NCBI RefSeq assembly: GCF_014489515.1
Contig: NZ_CP060782.1
Location: 1,550,001-1,614,000, forward strand
Length of the DNA stretch: 64,000 nt
Source of the DNA: Sphingomonas sediminicola
GTDB lineage: Bacteria > Pseudomonadota > Alphaproteobacteria > Sphingomonadales > Sphingomonadaceae
Reading direction: 5' to 3'
In this document: piece by piece, positions 45,731-53,975 of the stretch
Layout of the letters: each line of letters begins with the position of its first letter
Numbering within the stretch: the stretch's first letter is position 1
Translations under genes and position numbers: made by a program
Notes under the pieces: generated by a model
What the model was told of the DNA's origin: nothing
Databases searched by the model: none
Seen by the model: the letters and a program-made list of their open reading frames with translations, nothing else

Positions 45731-47707
45731 CTAAAACGCCTGCCCGAGCGAGACGACAACTGCGACCGGCGCGTCGCCTGAGCGCGGGTTGAGCGGCGTT
45801 CCGACATCTACGCGGATCGGCCCAAAGCTCGAATAGTAGCGGACACCAATACCGGCCCCCAGTTGCCACTTGCGGAAGTCCGGAGTGACGTCGGAGGTCA
45901 GCGTTCCTCCATCGAGGAAGGGCACGATCCCGAAATTGCCGCCGAAGGCCTTCAGTCGAACGCGGGCTTCGAGCGCGAACTCGGCAAGTCCGCGACCGCC
46001 GATCGGGTCACCGAAATCATCCCTCGGCCCAAGCTGCTGATAGCCATATCCACGGACCGACCCACCGCCGCCCGAATAGAATCGGCGCGACGGCGCAATG
46101 TCGGACGACTTGGCTCCGACGATCGTTCCCAGCCGCACGCGGCCGGCGACGACGACGCTGTCGGACACCGGGTGATAGGCGCTCGCGTCGATCTGGATGC
46201 GGCCGTAAGTGAACTTGCCTCCGCGCGCGGAGATCTCCGGGCTAATTCGTCCGCCGAGCCGGAAGCCGGTCGTCGGGTCGAGGAGATCGTTGCTCCCGTC
46301 ATAGCGCAAGCTAACCGGCGCTGCCGCGATCAGGAAGGTGCGCGTTTCCTTGTTGCCAAGATCCTCGAAGATGCCGCGCTCATCGGTGGCGATGAGATCC
46401 GCGCCGTAGCTCCAGGTCCATTTCTTGCGCCAGATGATGTTGCTCTGGCGCTCGATCAGGGCGCTGAGCTGAAGCGTCTTCGCGCGATAAGCGTCGCGAT
46501 CGACGTTGCTCGCAACGGCCAGCAGGTCGAGCACTTGGTCCCGGCGCATGAAATTGCTTCGCCGGAACTCGGCGGAGACGAGTTGCTCGTTGGTCCCGGC
46601 GACCCCGCGAAGGGTCAACGCACCTTCCGGATTGACGAAGTTGCGATGCTGCCAGCTTGCCTCCGCGCGGACGCCCTCGCCCGTTCCGTAACCGAGCTCG
46701 CCGGCCACGGTCCGCGTCGGCGCGGGCTCGAGGTGCACGTCGACGTTCACGGTCTGCCGGTCCGGCGAAGGAACGACGCGGACCTCCGCAGATGCGACGA
46801 GGCCTGTCGCAATAAGGGCCCGGCGCAGATCGTTGACCTTCGACCGCTTGAACGGATCGCCCGGATCGAAGCGCGCGATGATTTGGATATGCTTCGGCGA
46901 GAATGGCGGATTGCCGCTGACGCTGATCTGCCCGAAGTGCGCCACCGGCCCTGGCTGCACCGGAAGGATCAGCGATGCGGTGTGAGTCTGGTGGTCGACC
47001 TCGACCTGCTGCTCGCCGACTTCGGCCAGCGCGAAGCCCTCCTCGCCGAGCGCGACCTGCAACGCCGTGCCAGCGTCGATGACGTTCTGTGCAATGACCG
47101 GGTCGCCGGTTTGTACTGCAAATGCCTTGCGCAATGCCGCGGCTTCGGACCCCGCCGCTTCGAGCCCCGGAAGTTCGACGGACTGGAAACGGTACTGGCG
47201 GCCCGGTTCGGCTGCGAGCACGACCTGCAGCGTTTGCTGCATAGGCTCGATGCGAGGCTCGACGACCGCATCGTAATAACCCCGCGAACGCAGCAGCTCT
47301 TCCAGCAACTCGCCGTCGGCGCGAGAACGCCGGTCGATCTGCGCCGCATTGGCTGCCTCGCCCCGCCCCTCTCGCAATGCCGACTGCTCGTCGAACGACT
47401 TGGCGAGCACGGGCTCATCCTCGATCCCCTGAAGACCTTCGATGATTACCGAGTAGCGCCGCTCCTCAGCTGCATCGATCGTGACGGCGGGCGCCGGAGT
47501 TTCCGCACCATCTGCAGCGGGAACAGTCGCATCCGGCGCATTCATGTTCGGCCATTCGACGCCAATGTCCGGCATAGGGTCGAGCGGCGCGGTGGGGTCG
47601 AGTTCTGCGGAGCCAGGTGTCTGGGCCCAGACGGCAAGCGGGGATGCGAGCATCGCGGTCGCGCATGACAGGCGCAGCACGACCCCCACTCTTGCCCTCG
47701 ATCTCAT
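45731..47707 (-). CDS. tamA: TamA outer-membrane autotransporter assembly protein
   Basis: 658 residues, intact. Signal peptide (LRLSCATAMLASPLAVWAQ), then three POTRA domains (YSVIIEGLQGIEDEPVLAKS, RSRGYYDAVVEPRIEPMQQT, FGQISVSGNPPFSPKHIQII) and a C-terminal 16-strand beta-barrel of the Omp85/BamA superfamily, with GGGGSVRGYGYQQLGPRDDF and IVPFLDGGTLTSDV (lid-lock VRGF-like motif) and the terminal strand RVDVGTPLNPRSGD. Together with TamB it inserts outer-membrane proteins. The order tamA-tamB with no gap is standard. Confidence 0.94.
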   Translation of the reverse strand: MRSRARVGVVLRLSCATAMLASPLAVWAQTPGSAELDPTAPLDPMPDIGVEWPNMNAPDATVPAADGAETPAPAVTIDAAEERRYSVIIEGLQGIEDEPVLAKSFDEQSALREGRGEAANAAQIDRRSRADGELLEELLRSRGYYDAVVEPRIEPMQQTLQVVLAAEPGRQYRFQSVELPGLEAAGSEAAALRKAFAVQTGDPVIAQNVIDAGTALQVALGEEGFALAEVGEQQVEVDHQTHTASLILPVQPGPVAHFGQISVSGNPPFSPKHIQIIARFDPGDPFKRSKVNDLRRALIATGLVASAEVRVVPSPDRQTVNVDVHLEPAPTRTVAGELGYGTGEGVRAEASWQHRNFVNPEGALTLRGVAGTNEQLVSAEFRRSNFMRRDQVLDLLAVASNVDRDAYRAKTLQLSALIERQSNIIWRKKWTWSYGADLIATDERGIFEDLGNKETRTFLIAAAPVSLRYDGSNDLLDPTTGFRLGGRISPEISARGGKFTYGRIQIDASAYHPVSDSVVVAGRVRLGTIVGAKSSDIAPSRRFYSGGGGSVRGYGYQQLGPRDDFGDPIGGRGLAEFALEARVRLKAFGGNFGIVPFLDGGTLTSDVTPDFRKWQLGAGIGVRYYSSFGPIRVDVGTPLNPRSGDAPVAVVVSLGQAF

Positions 47708-47758
47708 CGATTTCGAGCCTAACCGGCGCTCCTGAACGGCGCCAGTCCAAGGAGGGTC

Positions 47759-47968
47759 TTAGTGAACCGTTCCCCGCACTTCTTCGTCGGAAAGTGTTGC
47801 GATGACACGTTCGATCTGCCGCCAATGGCAGAATCTCAGGACATTGCCGGCGTCGCGGCTGCTTTCCGCGCGCGCGGCGGCCTCCAGCCCGGCGTCGTCG
47901 CCGAACCGATCGAGCAGGTCCGATGCCTCTTCAAGGGCAATGCGACCGGAGATGAAGGGCGAGTCCAT
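47759..47968 (-). CDS. Small hypothetical protein (69 aa)
   Basis: MDSPFISGRIALEEASDLLD then RFGDDAGLEAAARAESSRDA and GNVLRFCHWRQIERVIATLS. Helical, with an acidic N-half and a basic C-half around FCHWRQIERV. Short length and position just upstream of tamA on the same strand suggest a conserved sphingomonad small protein; family unknown. The next gene upstream is a divergent small membrane protein. Confidence 0.6.
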   Translation of the reverse strand: MDSPFISGRIALEEASDLLDRFGDDAGLEAAARAESSRDAGNVLRFCHWRQIERVIATLSDEEVRGTVH

Positions 47969-48083
47969 AGACGGTCATTAACCCGGAACCTCTTTCCCGA
48001 AAGCCGACGAAGCTGGTCAACCGACCGTTCACCATGTTCGGCTGGGGCTGGAGCGGCGCGTCCGCCTCTGTCATGGGCGAGGC

Positions 48084-48257
48084 ATGGCAAAACGAACACC
48101 AATGGCAGGCGGCTTCCTCTTGATGGCGGCGATCCTGATCGGCGCGGTCTGGGGCGTTGCGACGGGCAATCCGATGAAGGGCATATTGATCGGAACCGGC
48201 ATCGGAATCGGCGTGGCAGCGCTGATCTGGCTGCTCGACAGCCGAAGCCGGAGTTAA
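48084..48257 (+). CDS. Small inner-membrane protein (57 aa)
   Basis: ATG at 48084 with CGAGG just before it. Two predicted membrane helices, GGFLLMAAILIGAVWGVA and GILIGTGIGIGVAALIWLLD, joined by TGNPMKG, with a basic N-terminus (MAKRTPM) and C-terminal SRSRS. Its stop overlaps the convergent GNAT stop. Unknown function; the double-hairpin topology resembles small envelope-stress or transport accessory proteins only in shape. Confidence 0.65.
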   Translation: MAKRTPMAGGFLLMAAILIGAVWGVATGNPMKGILIGTGIGIGVAALIWLLDSRSRS

Positions 48258-48715
48258 TCGAGCGCCAAGTCGAAATGTAACGGCTGCTCTTCCACACCCA
48301 TGCTCCGGTAGAGCGCTACCGCCGGCTCGTCCTCGCGATCGGCCTGCACGAAAACGACCCACGCGCCCGCATCTCGAGCAATCGGCTTCAGGGCCTCGAT
48401 CAGCGAGCGAGCGATGCCGCGGCGCCGGAACGGCTTTGCGACCGCAAGGTCGTAGATATAGAACTCGCTCCGCTCCTGTTCGTATTTCATGAGCTCGTAC
48501 GCCGACAGCGCGCCGACCACTTTGCCGTCAGACTTGGCAGCAAGAAGGACAAAGTGACCGTCGGAAAGGAGTCGCCGGAGATAGGCGTCTCCAGGCGGCG
48601 CCGAGAAGAAATTCTCCTCCTCTTCGAACGAGTCGGCGAAGACTCGCAGGGCCTCACGCATTTCCGCAATCTGGCGCGAGGACAGGCGCTCGATTTCAAA
48701 CGGGAATGACTTCAC
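48254..48715 (-). CDS. GNAT family N-acetyltransferase (AAC(3)-I-like)
   Basis: Start placed at the GTG at 48715 (V-KSFPFEIERLSS), which overlaps the stop of the upstream S24 gene by a few bases; the longer frame is not family-like. GNAT fold: GHFVLLAAKSDGKVVGALSA, the acetyl-CoA loop VAKPFRRRGIARSLIEAL (R/Q-x-x-G-x-G/A), and VVFVQADREDEPAVALYRSM. FYIYDLAVAKPFRR matches the AAC(3)-I-type aminoglycoside/antibiotic acetyltransferase group, but many members have other substrates; antibiotic modification is not established. About 153 residues. Intact. Confidence 0.75.
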   Translation of the reverse strand: MKSFPFEIERLSSRQIAEMREALRVFADSFEEEENFFSAPPGDAYLRRLLSDGHFVLLAAKSDGKVVGALSAYELMKYEQERSEFYIYDLAVAKPFRRRGIARSLIEALKPIARDAGAWVVFVQADREDEPAVALYRSMGVEEQPLHFDLALD

Positions 48716-48719
48716 GGGC

Positions 48720-49364
48720 TTAACCGATCTTCCGGCCCGCCCAGACCACCCGGCCAATGCAGTTGAGCTCGTCGATTCCGCAGTCGGGCCAGTCGGGATA
48801 AGCGGGATTGTCGGACTGAACGGTAACCCGTCGTCCGGCTGGGTGAAGCGCCAGCCGCTTCACGACCAGTGCCTCGTCGGCGCGCAGCACGTAGATCCCG
48901 TCGCGTAGACGCTCGTCGCAGTCGCCCAGGTCGACGAGTATGTCATCGCCCGCGTTCAAAGTGGGCGCCATTGAATCACCCTCAACCCGAATGATCGACA
49001 GCCTGCCTGACGGCGAGGCGGTCAGGCCCTTCAACCAATTCTCGTCGAAAGCGAAATAGGCCTTACCCGCCTGATCGTAGGGGATTGCACCGGGACCTGC
49101 CGAAGCCCTCACGGGGCTCCGTTTCACGGGAACCAGGCCACCGACGGGTTCGTCGTCCGCTGGCCCGCCAAGGAGGGTCTCGGAAATCGAAAAATAGCGA
49201 GCGAGCTTTCGTCGCTCTGCCTCGCCTAGCCGCTTTGGCACTCCGCGCCTCACAAATTGCTGAATGTAGGCCGGATTGCGACCGAGCATCCGCGAAAGGC
49301 CGGCAAAGTCCTCCCCGCGCTCGGCACAGAGCCGTTCGAGCACCACACGCGGGTCGTTCAACAT
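48720..49364 (-). CDS. S24-peptidase family repressor (HTH + LexA-like protease)
   Basis: 214 residues. An N-terminal HTH (LSRMLGRNPAYIQQFVRRGV) is followed by a LexA/CI-like C-terminal protease domain: SIIRVEGDSMAPTLNAGDDI contains the catalytic Ser, and DEALVVKRLALHPAGR the catalytic Lys. Such proteins self-cleave during stress or are phage/plasmid repressors with an autorepressed promoter. No phage genes are near it. It is divergent from a pair of small genes starting at 49462, which are candidate targets. Intact. Confidence 0.88.
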   Translation of the reverse strand: MLNDPRVVLERLCAERGEDFAGLSRMLGRNPAYIQQFVRRGVPKRLGEAERRKLARYFSISETLLGGPADDEPVGGLVPVKRSPVRASAGPGAIPYDQAGKAYFAFDENWLKGLTASPSGRLSIIRVEGDSMAPTLNAGDDILVDLGDCDERLRDGIYVLRADEALVVKRLALHPAGRRVTVQSDNPAYPDWPDCGIDELNCIGRVVWAGRKIG

Positions 49365-49461
49365 GGTTTCGTCATAGTTATAGGAGAATCCCTAGACAAG
49401 TAGGAATTGCACTGGGAGTTGATAGGGCCCGCGTCGCCTGGGCGAAGTTGAAGGATAGCAA

Positions 49462-49635
49462 GTGCATTTACTTCGGGAAGTCGAGAAGTTCCTGAATCGG
49501 AGCCAAACTGCGCCAACCGGTTTCGGGCGCGATGTAGTTGGAGATCCGCGTTTCGTGTTCGATCTGCGTGAGGGAAGAGAGCCCCGCCAGACGACGGTCG
49601 AGCGTGTTCGCGCATTCCTGGAGACCGTCCGATGA
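49462..49635 (+). CDS. Small hypothetical protein (57 aa)
   Basis: GTG at 49462 after AAGGATAGCAA. VHLLREVEKFLNRSQTAPTG, FGRDVVGDPRFVFDLREGRE, PRQTTVERVRAFLETVR. Compact, with two predicted amphipathic helices at the ends and a G-D-P-R-F-V-x-D-L-R-x-G-R-E-P-R core. I associate it with short conserved sphingomonad proteins, without a name. Its TGA overlaps the ATG of the next gene (4 bases), so the two are coupled. Divergent from the S24 repressor (98 bases between them). Confidence 0.65.
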   Translation: MHLLREVEKFLNRSQTAPTGFGRDVVGDPRFVFDLREGREPRQTTVERVRAFLETVR

Positions 49636-49964
49636 CCCGCCTTCCCATGCCCAAAGCCGGCGCTTCCTTGCTACGCGCCCTCCTCGCCCGTGCACTCGTC
49701 GATCATGATAGGATTTTGCTTACCGAGTATCGCTCAACCGACTGGCAGTAGCTGACCTTCCTCGGTGAGCGCCATGAAATGCGCTTCAGGATTCCGGGCC
49801 TTGGAGCGGAAGGCATTTTCGCCCGAATGACCGGAGACCTTACCGACGCCGAGTTTGCGATCCCGAAGCAGATTGTGGCGGATGTCGTGGTGTACGGAGC
49901 ACCGGCGCGCGAGCGCGACGGCTCCATCAGCTTCAGCATCGAGGCTCTGACGATCGAGGAGTGA
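49632..49964 (+). pseudogene. Small hypothetical protein interrupted by an in-frame TAG
   Basis: Starts at the ATG at 49632, overlapping the previous stop. It reads MTRLPMPKAGASLLRALLAR, ALVDHDRILLTEYRSTDWQ, then TAG (49749-49751), and continues in the same frame LTFLGERHEMRFRIPGLGAE, GIFARMTGDLTDAEFAIPKQ, IVADVVVYGAPARERDGSIS, FSIEALTIEE to 49964. Both halves are clearly one domain (110 residues). A single C-to-A change from TCG (Ser) would create the stop, giving the expected ...TDWQSLTF.... Either a real nonsense mutation or a base-call error. Confidence 0.6.
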
Positions 49965-49965
49965 T

Positions 49966-50496
49966 CTAGCGGAGCGAACGGCGGAGAGCTGCAAGCGCGT
50001 CGTGCAGCTCCTGCGTGGCATCGGGCGGAGTCTGCCGCGGTGTCGAGCGCAGGTGGTCTTCAATGCGTGCGTGCATCTCTCCGGCCGTGTCGCTCGGCTC
50101 GAAGAGCCTGACGACCCGGGAGTCCTCCTCTACGGCGGCAAGCACATCGTCCAGGACGAGTTCTTCGGTGGACGTTTTGTCTCCAGAAGCACCGAGTTGC
50201 TCGACGATTCCGGCGACATCGGCTTGCTCGAGAAGCTCACCCAGAGAGGAGAGTTCGTACTCGACCGGAGTTTGCTCGAAGTCCGTGAGAGCGAATTGGC
50301 GCCTGGGCGATCCGAACTTGCCAAGTGCAAGCCAGATCCCGCCGAGTGCGGCAGCGCCTGCCGCAATTGGGGCGACGCTTACAGGCGGCTGGGCGAGATA
50401 GGTCGCGGAAGCAAAGGCTACCGCGCTTCCGAAGATCGCCGCCGGCACAAACTCGAATGCCAGTGCCCAGCCGATGCTTTCGTTCTCTCGCTGCAT
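49966..50496 (-). CDS. Hypothetical membrane protein (176 aa)
   Basis: MQRENESIGWALAFEFVPAA then IFGSAVAFASATYLAQPPVS and VAPIAAGAAALGGIWLALGK give two membrane helices near the N-terminus. A soluble acidic C-half follows (TDFEQTPVEYELSSLGELLE, EDSRVVRLFEPSDTAGEMHA) ending in basic LHDALAALRRSLR. Topology: helix pair then a cytosolic regulatory-looking tail with possible coiled coil. Not recognised. Convergent with the previous small gene; 1 base apart. Confidence 0.6.
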   Translation of the reverse strand: MQRENESIGWALAFEFVPAAIFGSAVAFASATYLAQPPVSVAPIAAGAAALGGIWLALGKFGSPRRQFALTDFEQTPVEYELSSLGELLEQADVAGIVEQLGASGDKTSTEELVLDDVLAAVEEDSRVVRLFEPSDTAGEMHARIEDHLRSTPRQTPPDATQELHDALAALRRSLR

Positions 50497-50532
50497 GAGG
50501 AAGAGATGTAAGCGAAAATCCTTTCCAGCCGG

Positions 50533-51102
50533 TTAGGCAGTTGCCTCGCTGGTTGCCTTCGCCTTTTCGACCAGCGCGATTACCGCCTCGGTAAAGGCAG
50601 CCACGTCGCCCGGATTGCGACTTGTGACGATGTTCCCGTCGGTCACCGCCGCCTGTTCGACCACATTCGCGCCGGCATTCTTGAGGTCGGTGCGAATCGA
50701 CGGCCAGCTCGTCGCAGACTTTCCGCGCAGCAGATCCGCTTCCACGAGCAGCCACGGGCCATGGCAAATCGCCGCGACCGGCTTTCCTGAATCCGCGAAG
50801 GCGCGGATCAGGTCGATGGCGGCCTTGTTCGTGCGAAGCTGGTCGGGATTGCGGACCCCGCCAGGGAGGATCAGCGCGTCGAAGTCGTCCGCATGCGCCT
50901 GCTCGATCGTCATGTCGGGCCGGATCGTCTTGCCCGGATCGTCGTGGACCGTCGCCTGGATCGGCTTCAGGTCCGGCGATGCAAGCTTTACGTCCGCGCC
51001 GCGTTCCAGAAGGATTTCGCGGGGGCCGAAAAGCTCCGACTCCTCGAAGCCATCAGTCGCGACGATCAGGACGCTGGAGTTTGAAATTTCAGACACAGGC
51101 AC
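50533..51102 (-). CDS. PfpI/DJ-1 family protein (type 1 glutamine amidotransferase-like)
   Basis: 189 residues. DJ-1/PfpI fold with VLIVATDGFEESELFGPREI, where the conserved Glu lies in GFEESE, and the nucleophile elbow PVAAICHGPWLLVEADLL (Cys in AICHGP) followed by the His. The SWPSIRTDLKNAGA segment matches YhbO/PfpI (deglycase or chaperone-like) proteins. Likely a protein-repair or stress protein. The exact activity (protease, glyoxalase, deglycase) is contested in the family. Intact. Confidence 0.88.
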   Translation of the reverse strand: MPVSEISNSSVLIVATDGFEESELFGPREILLERGADVKLASPDLKPIQATVHDDPGKTIRPDMTIEQAHADDFDALILPGGVRNPDQLRTNKAAIDLIRAFADSGKPVAAICHGPWLLVEADLLRGKSATSWPSIRTDLKNAGANVVEQAAVTDGNIVTSRNPGDVAAFTEAVIALVEKAKATSEATA

Positions 51103-51150
51103 CTCCTTTGGGCCTAATCAGGAACCCGCCCGCTTTCCGCTCGCTTAGTC

Positions 51151-52197
51151 GTGCCAATGAGCGAAGCAAAGATGAACGGCGGCAGGCTGAGGCACAGCAG
51201 CGACAGCGAGCCCGGCTACACGCGAAAGAAGCAGGGCCGCTACTGGGCCTATTTCGACGAGAAAGGGAAACGCGTCACCGACCGCGACACGATCGACCGG
51301 TTGAACTCGATCGCCTTGCCTCCAGCCTATGTCGACGCCTGGTTCTGCAAGGACGAGAACGGTCACCTGCAGGCGACCGGGACCGACGCGCGCGGCCGCA
51401 AGCAATATCGCTACCACCGGGCGTTTCGGGCCCGGCGCGACAAGAAGAAGTATAGCGGGACGCAGGAGTTTGGAGCTGCTCTTCCCAAGATCAGACGAAA
51501 GGTCGCGGCCGATCTCAAGACACGCGCCTTGAGCCGTGATGCAGTAATCGCGGCGGTCGTTCGCCTGCTCGACAGAGGGCATATGCGCGTCGGCAATGAG
51601 CAATATGCGCGGGACAACAAGAGCTTCGGCGCGACCACCCTTCGTTCCAGGCACGTGAAGCGGAACGGCAGTAAGCTCCTGATGCGCTTCACCGGCAAGC
51701 ACGGAATCGTTCACGAGGTGCCGATCACGGATTCAAACCTCAAGCGGATCGTGTCCAAGTGCGACGACCTGCCGGGTCAACATCTGTTCCAGTATATCTC
51801 TGATGATGGCGAACCTTGTCCGATCACCTCCGCCGATGTGAACGACTATATCCGGGAAGCTTCGGGCGGTGATTTCACTGCCAAGAACTTCCGCACCTGG
51901 GGCGCGAGCGTCATCGCCTTCGAGCAGATGCTGACGGCATCCGAGCACGAGAAGGCGCGCATCAGTTTGAAAACGGTGCTCGAGCCGGTTGCCGAAGCGC
52001 TCGGCAACACTCCCGCGATCAGCCGCAAGTCCTACGTACACCCCAAGCTGATCGAGGCGGCCCGTGACAGGCCGCGCAACCCGTTGAACGGCCTTGAGCG
52101 TCCTCGCGAACGCAAGTGGCTCTCGTCTGGGGAAGTTGGGCTTCTCAAATTCCTCGCAGGCCGCAAACGAAGCTCTTCGCCTGACGCCACGGCTTGA
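51151..52197 (+). CDS. DNA topoisomerase IB
   Basis: 348 residues. Eukaryote-like type IB topoisomerase (swivelase) common in alphaproteobacteria: YTRKKQGRYWAYFDEKGKRV, ALPPAYVDAWFCKDENGHLQ, ATGTDARGRKQYRYHRAFRA, then the catalytic core MRVGNEQYARDNKSFGATTL, HGIVHEVPITDSNLKRIVSK, and NTPAISRKSYVHPKLIEAAR with the active Tyr in SYVHP. It relaxes supercoils by 3'-phosphotyrosine linkage. Intact; its stop overlaps the start region of mscS by 4 bases at most. Confidence 0.92.
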   Translation: MPMSEAKMNGGRLRHSSDSEPGYTRKKQGRYWAYFDEKGKRVTDRDTIDRLNSIALPPAYVDAWFCKDENGHLQATGTDARGRKQYRYHRAFRARRDKKKYSGTQEFGAALPKIRRKVAADLKTRALSRDAVIAAVVRLLDRGHMRVGNEQYARDNKSFGATTLRSRHVKRNGSKLLMRFTGKHGIVHEVPITDSNLKRIVSKCDDLPGQHLFQYISDDGEPCPITSADVNDYIREASGGDFTAKNFRTWGASVIAFEQMLTASEHEKARISLKTVLEPVAEALGNTPAISRKSYVHPKLIEAARDRPRNPLNGLERPRERKWLSSGEVGLLKFLAGRKRSSSPDATA

Positions 52198-52229
52198 TCA
52201 GCCGTACCGGCGTCGCCACAAGCGGAGCG

Positions 52230-53408
52230 ATGAAGCCGAACATCGACCCAATCCGGCCAACGCAGAGCGTTGTGGCTTGGCTAATCGACAATCGTGACGG
52301 CGTGGTCCTCGGCGCGGCCGTCGCGGGAGCGATTGTCGCGGTCATGCTAGTCGCCAAATTGATCGGTCAGCGCATAATCGCCCGCGAGACAGATGAGCAG
52401 CATCTGGGCTGGCGAAGCGTCGTTGGGCGCGTGCTCGCAAAGACGAGCATCTTCTTCATGGTCATGGCCGCGATCGACATCGTCGCGACCTATGCGCAGC
52501 CGCCGGCGCGGGCCCAGCACCTGGTCGATGTAGGTTTCACGATCGCCTTCGCCCTTCAGGGCGCGATATGGGCGCGAGAACTGATCCTTGCACTGATCGC
52601 CCGGCGCGTCGGCGACGGCACGACAGAGTCCGCGCTCGGCAATGCCAACGCAATCATTCGCGTGCTGGTCAGCGTCGCGCTCTTCGCCCTCGCGATCGTC
52701 GTCATCCTCGACAACCTCGGCGTCAACGTCACAGCGCTTGTCGCCGGCCTCGGCATCGGCGGCATCGCGATCGGCCTCGCCGCCCAGGGCATCTTCTCCG
52801 ACCTGTTCGCGGCGCTCGCCATCCTGTTCGACAAGCCATTCCGGCGGGGCGACATCGTCCGCTACGGGACGACCACTGGAACCGTCGAGAAGATCGGCCT
52901 CAAGACCACCCGCCTGCGCGGCGTTGGCGGCGAGCAGGTCATCATGGCCAACACCAAGCTGCTCGAGCAGGAAGTGCATAACGTCACCGACGCACGCGTG
53001 CGGCGCACGTGGCTAACGTTCGGCCTGACCTACCAAACTCCATCGGAAACGATCGAGCGGCTGCCGGACGTGATCACGGAGCCGATTGAGGCGATCAAGA
53101 ACTGCAAGCTGGTCCGCTGCTCCGCGACCGCATTCGGATCGAGCTCAATCGAATGTGAACTCGTCTATGACGATCGCAGCCGAGACCCCGACACGCTGGC
53201 GCGGCACAAGTCGGCGGTCATCCTCGCTGTGAAGCGAGCTTTCGAACGCGAAGGCATCGACTTCGCCTATCCGACCCAGACGACCTTCACCGCGGCGCCC
53301 GACGGCACGATGGTGATGCCCTATCCGCAGATCCAGCCTGTCGTCGCATTAGACAAACCTGTCGTCGCATTAGACAAAAAGGCGAAGGAGTCGCGTAAGG
53401 ATCGCTGA
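52230..53408 (+). CDS. MscS family mechanosensitive ion channel
   Basis: 392 residues from the ATG at 52230. Membrane helices near the N-terminus (GVVLGAAVAGAIVAVMLVAK), then the pore-lining TM3 and the gating region ALVAGLGIGGIAIGLAAQGI, FSDLFAALAILFDKPFRRGD with the beta-domain GTVEKIGLKTTRLRGVGGEQ. The G/A-rich helix GIGGIAIGLAAQ is the MscS hallmark. It releases osmolytes on hypo-osmotic shock. The C-terminal tail contains a 21-base tandem duplication. Intact; directly follows the topoisomerase gene. Confidence 0.92.
   Translation: MKPNIDPIRPTQSVVAWLIDNRDGVVLGAAVAGAIVAVMLVAKLIGQRIIARETDEQHLGWRSVVGRVLAKTSIFFMVMAAIDIVATYAQPPARAQHLVDVGFTIAFALQGAIWARELILALIARRVGDGTTESALGNANAIIRVLVSVALFALAIVVILDNLGVNVTALVAGLGIGGIAIGLAAQGIFSDLFAALAILFDKPFRRGDIVRYGTTTGTVEKIGLKTTRLRGVGGEQVIMANTKLLEQEVHNVTDARVRRTWLTFGLTYQTPSETIERLPDVITEPIEAIKNCKLVRCSATAFGSSSIECELVYDDRSRDPDTLARHKSAVILAVKRAFEREGIDFAYPTQTTFTAAPDGTMVMPYPQIQPVVALDKPVVALDKKAKESRKDR
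53337..53378 (+). repeat. Two-copy 21-bp tandem duplication in the mscS 3' end
   Basis: The 21-base unit at 53337-53357 is repeated exactly at 53358-53378, encoding a doubled P-V-V-A-L-D-K in the flexible C-terminal tail. The perfect identity suggests a recent slippage event, or slippage in sequencing. Confidence 0.85.
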
Positions 53409-53411
53409 ATC

Positions 53412-53917
53412 TTAGGCGGCTACCGCGCCGTCGAGGGACTCTCCCTCCGGAGTAAGCTTCCAGACATTGGCCAGCATTGCCCGGAATCCGTCCGGCGTCA
53501 CCGACCGCTGGTATTGCGCCTGCATTTCAGGCGTTAGCATTTCGACCATCTGAGCATTGTCGACCCAGAATTCGATCACGCGGAAGGGCCACGATTGCAC
53601 AGGATGGTGTGACAGCCATAGCGGCGGCCAATTTCTTCGACTTCCTCGATCGATAGGGGCGTTCCCACGGCGGCATGGAACGGACCATGGCGCGACACGG
53701 GCTCATTACGTTGATGCCCTTCTCCCGACTCATTGGGATAGAAGGCGAGATCGCGGGGATAGACCTCGATTGTCGTCCGCCGGTCGTCGCCTGCATGGGC
53801 GATCCAGCTGCCCTTTCCGACCATTGGAAAGTAGAAGACCTGGCCGCGCCAAAGCTCGGCGAACATGGTTGCGGTCCGCTTGGGATCGTCAGCGCTGATC
53901 GAGAAATGAAAGATCAT
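53412..53917 (-). CDS. VOC/glyoxalase-like small protein plus downstream tail, frameshifted
   Basis: From the ATG at 53917: MIFHFSISADDPKRTATMFA then ELWRGQVFYFPMVGKGSWIA and HAGDDRRTTIEVYPRDLAFY, a pattern close to a single VOC (glyoxalase-like) module. Near 53587 one C is missing after LCNRGP, and the next frame gives FRVIEFWVDNAQMVEMLTPE (tail to 53412). About 168 residues corrected. The enzyme activity is unknown. Convergent with mscS; frameshift likely technical. Confidence 0.6.
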
Positions 53918-53975
53918 TTGGAGTCCTCAGCTACGCGACTCTTGCCGCGCGTGCCGCGCCCGCTACAGCAGTTGC

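Noticed and set aside
45863-47668. Long plus-strand open frame (601 codons) opposite tamA
   Set aside because: TamA on the other strand is complete with POTRA and barrel motifs; this frame is a GC-rich shadow.
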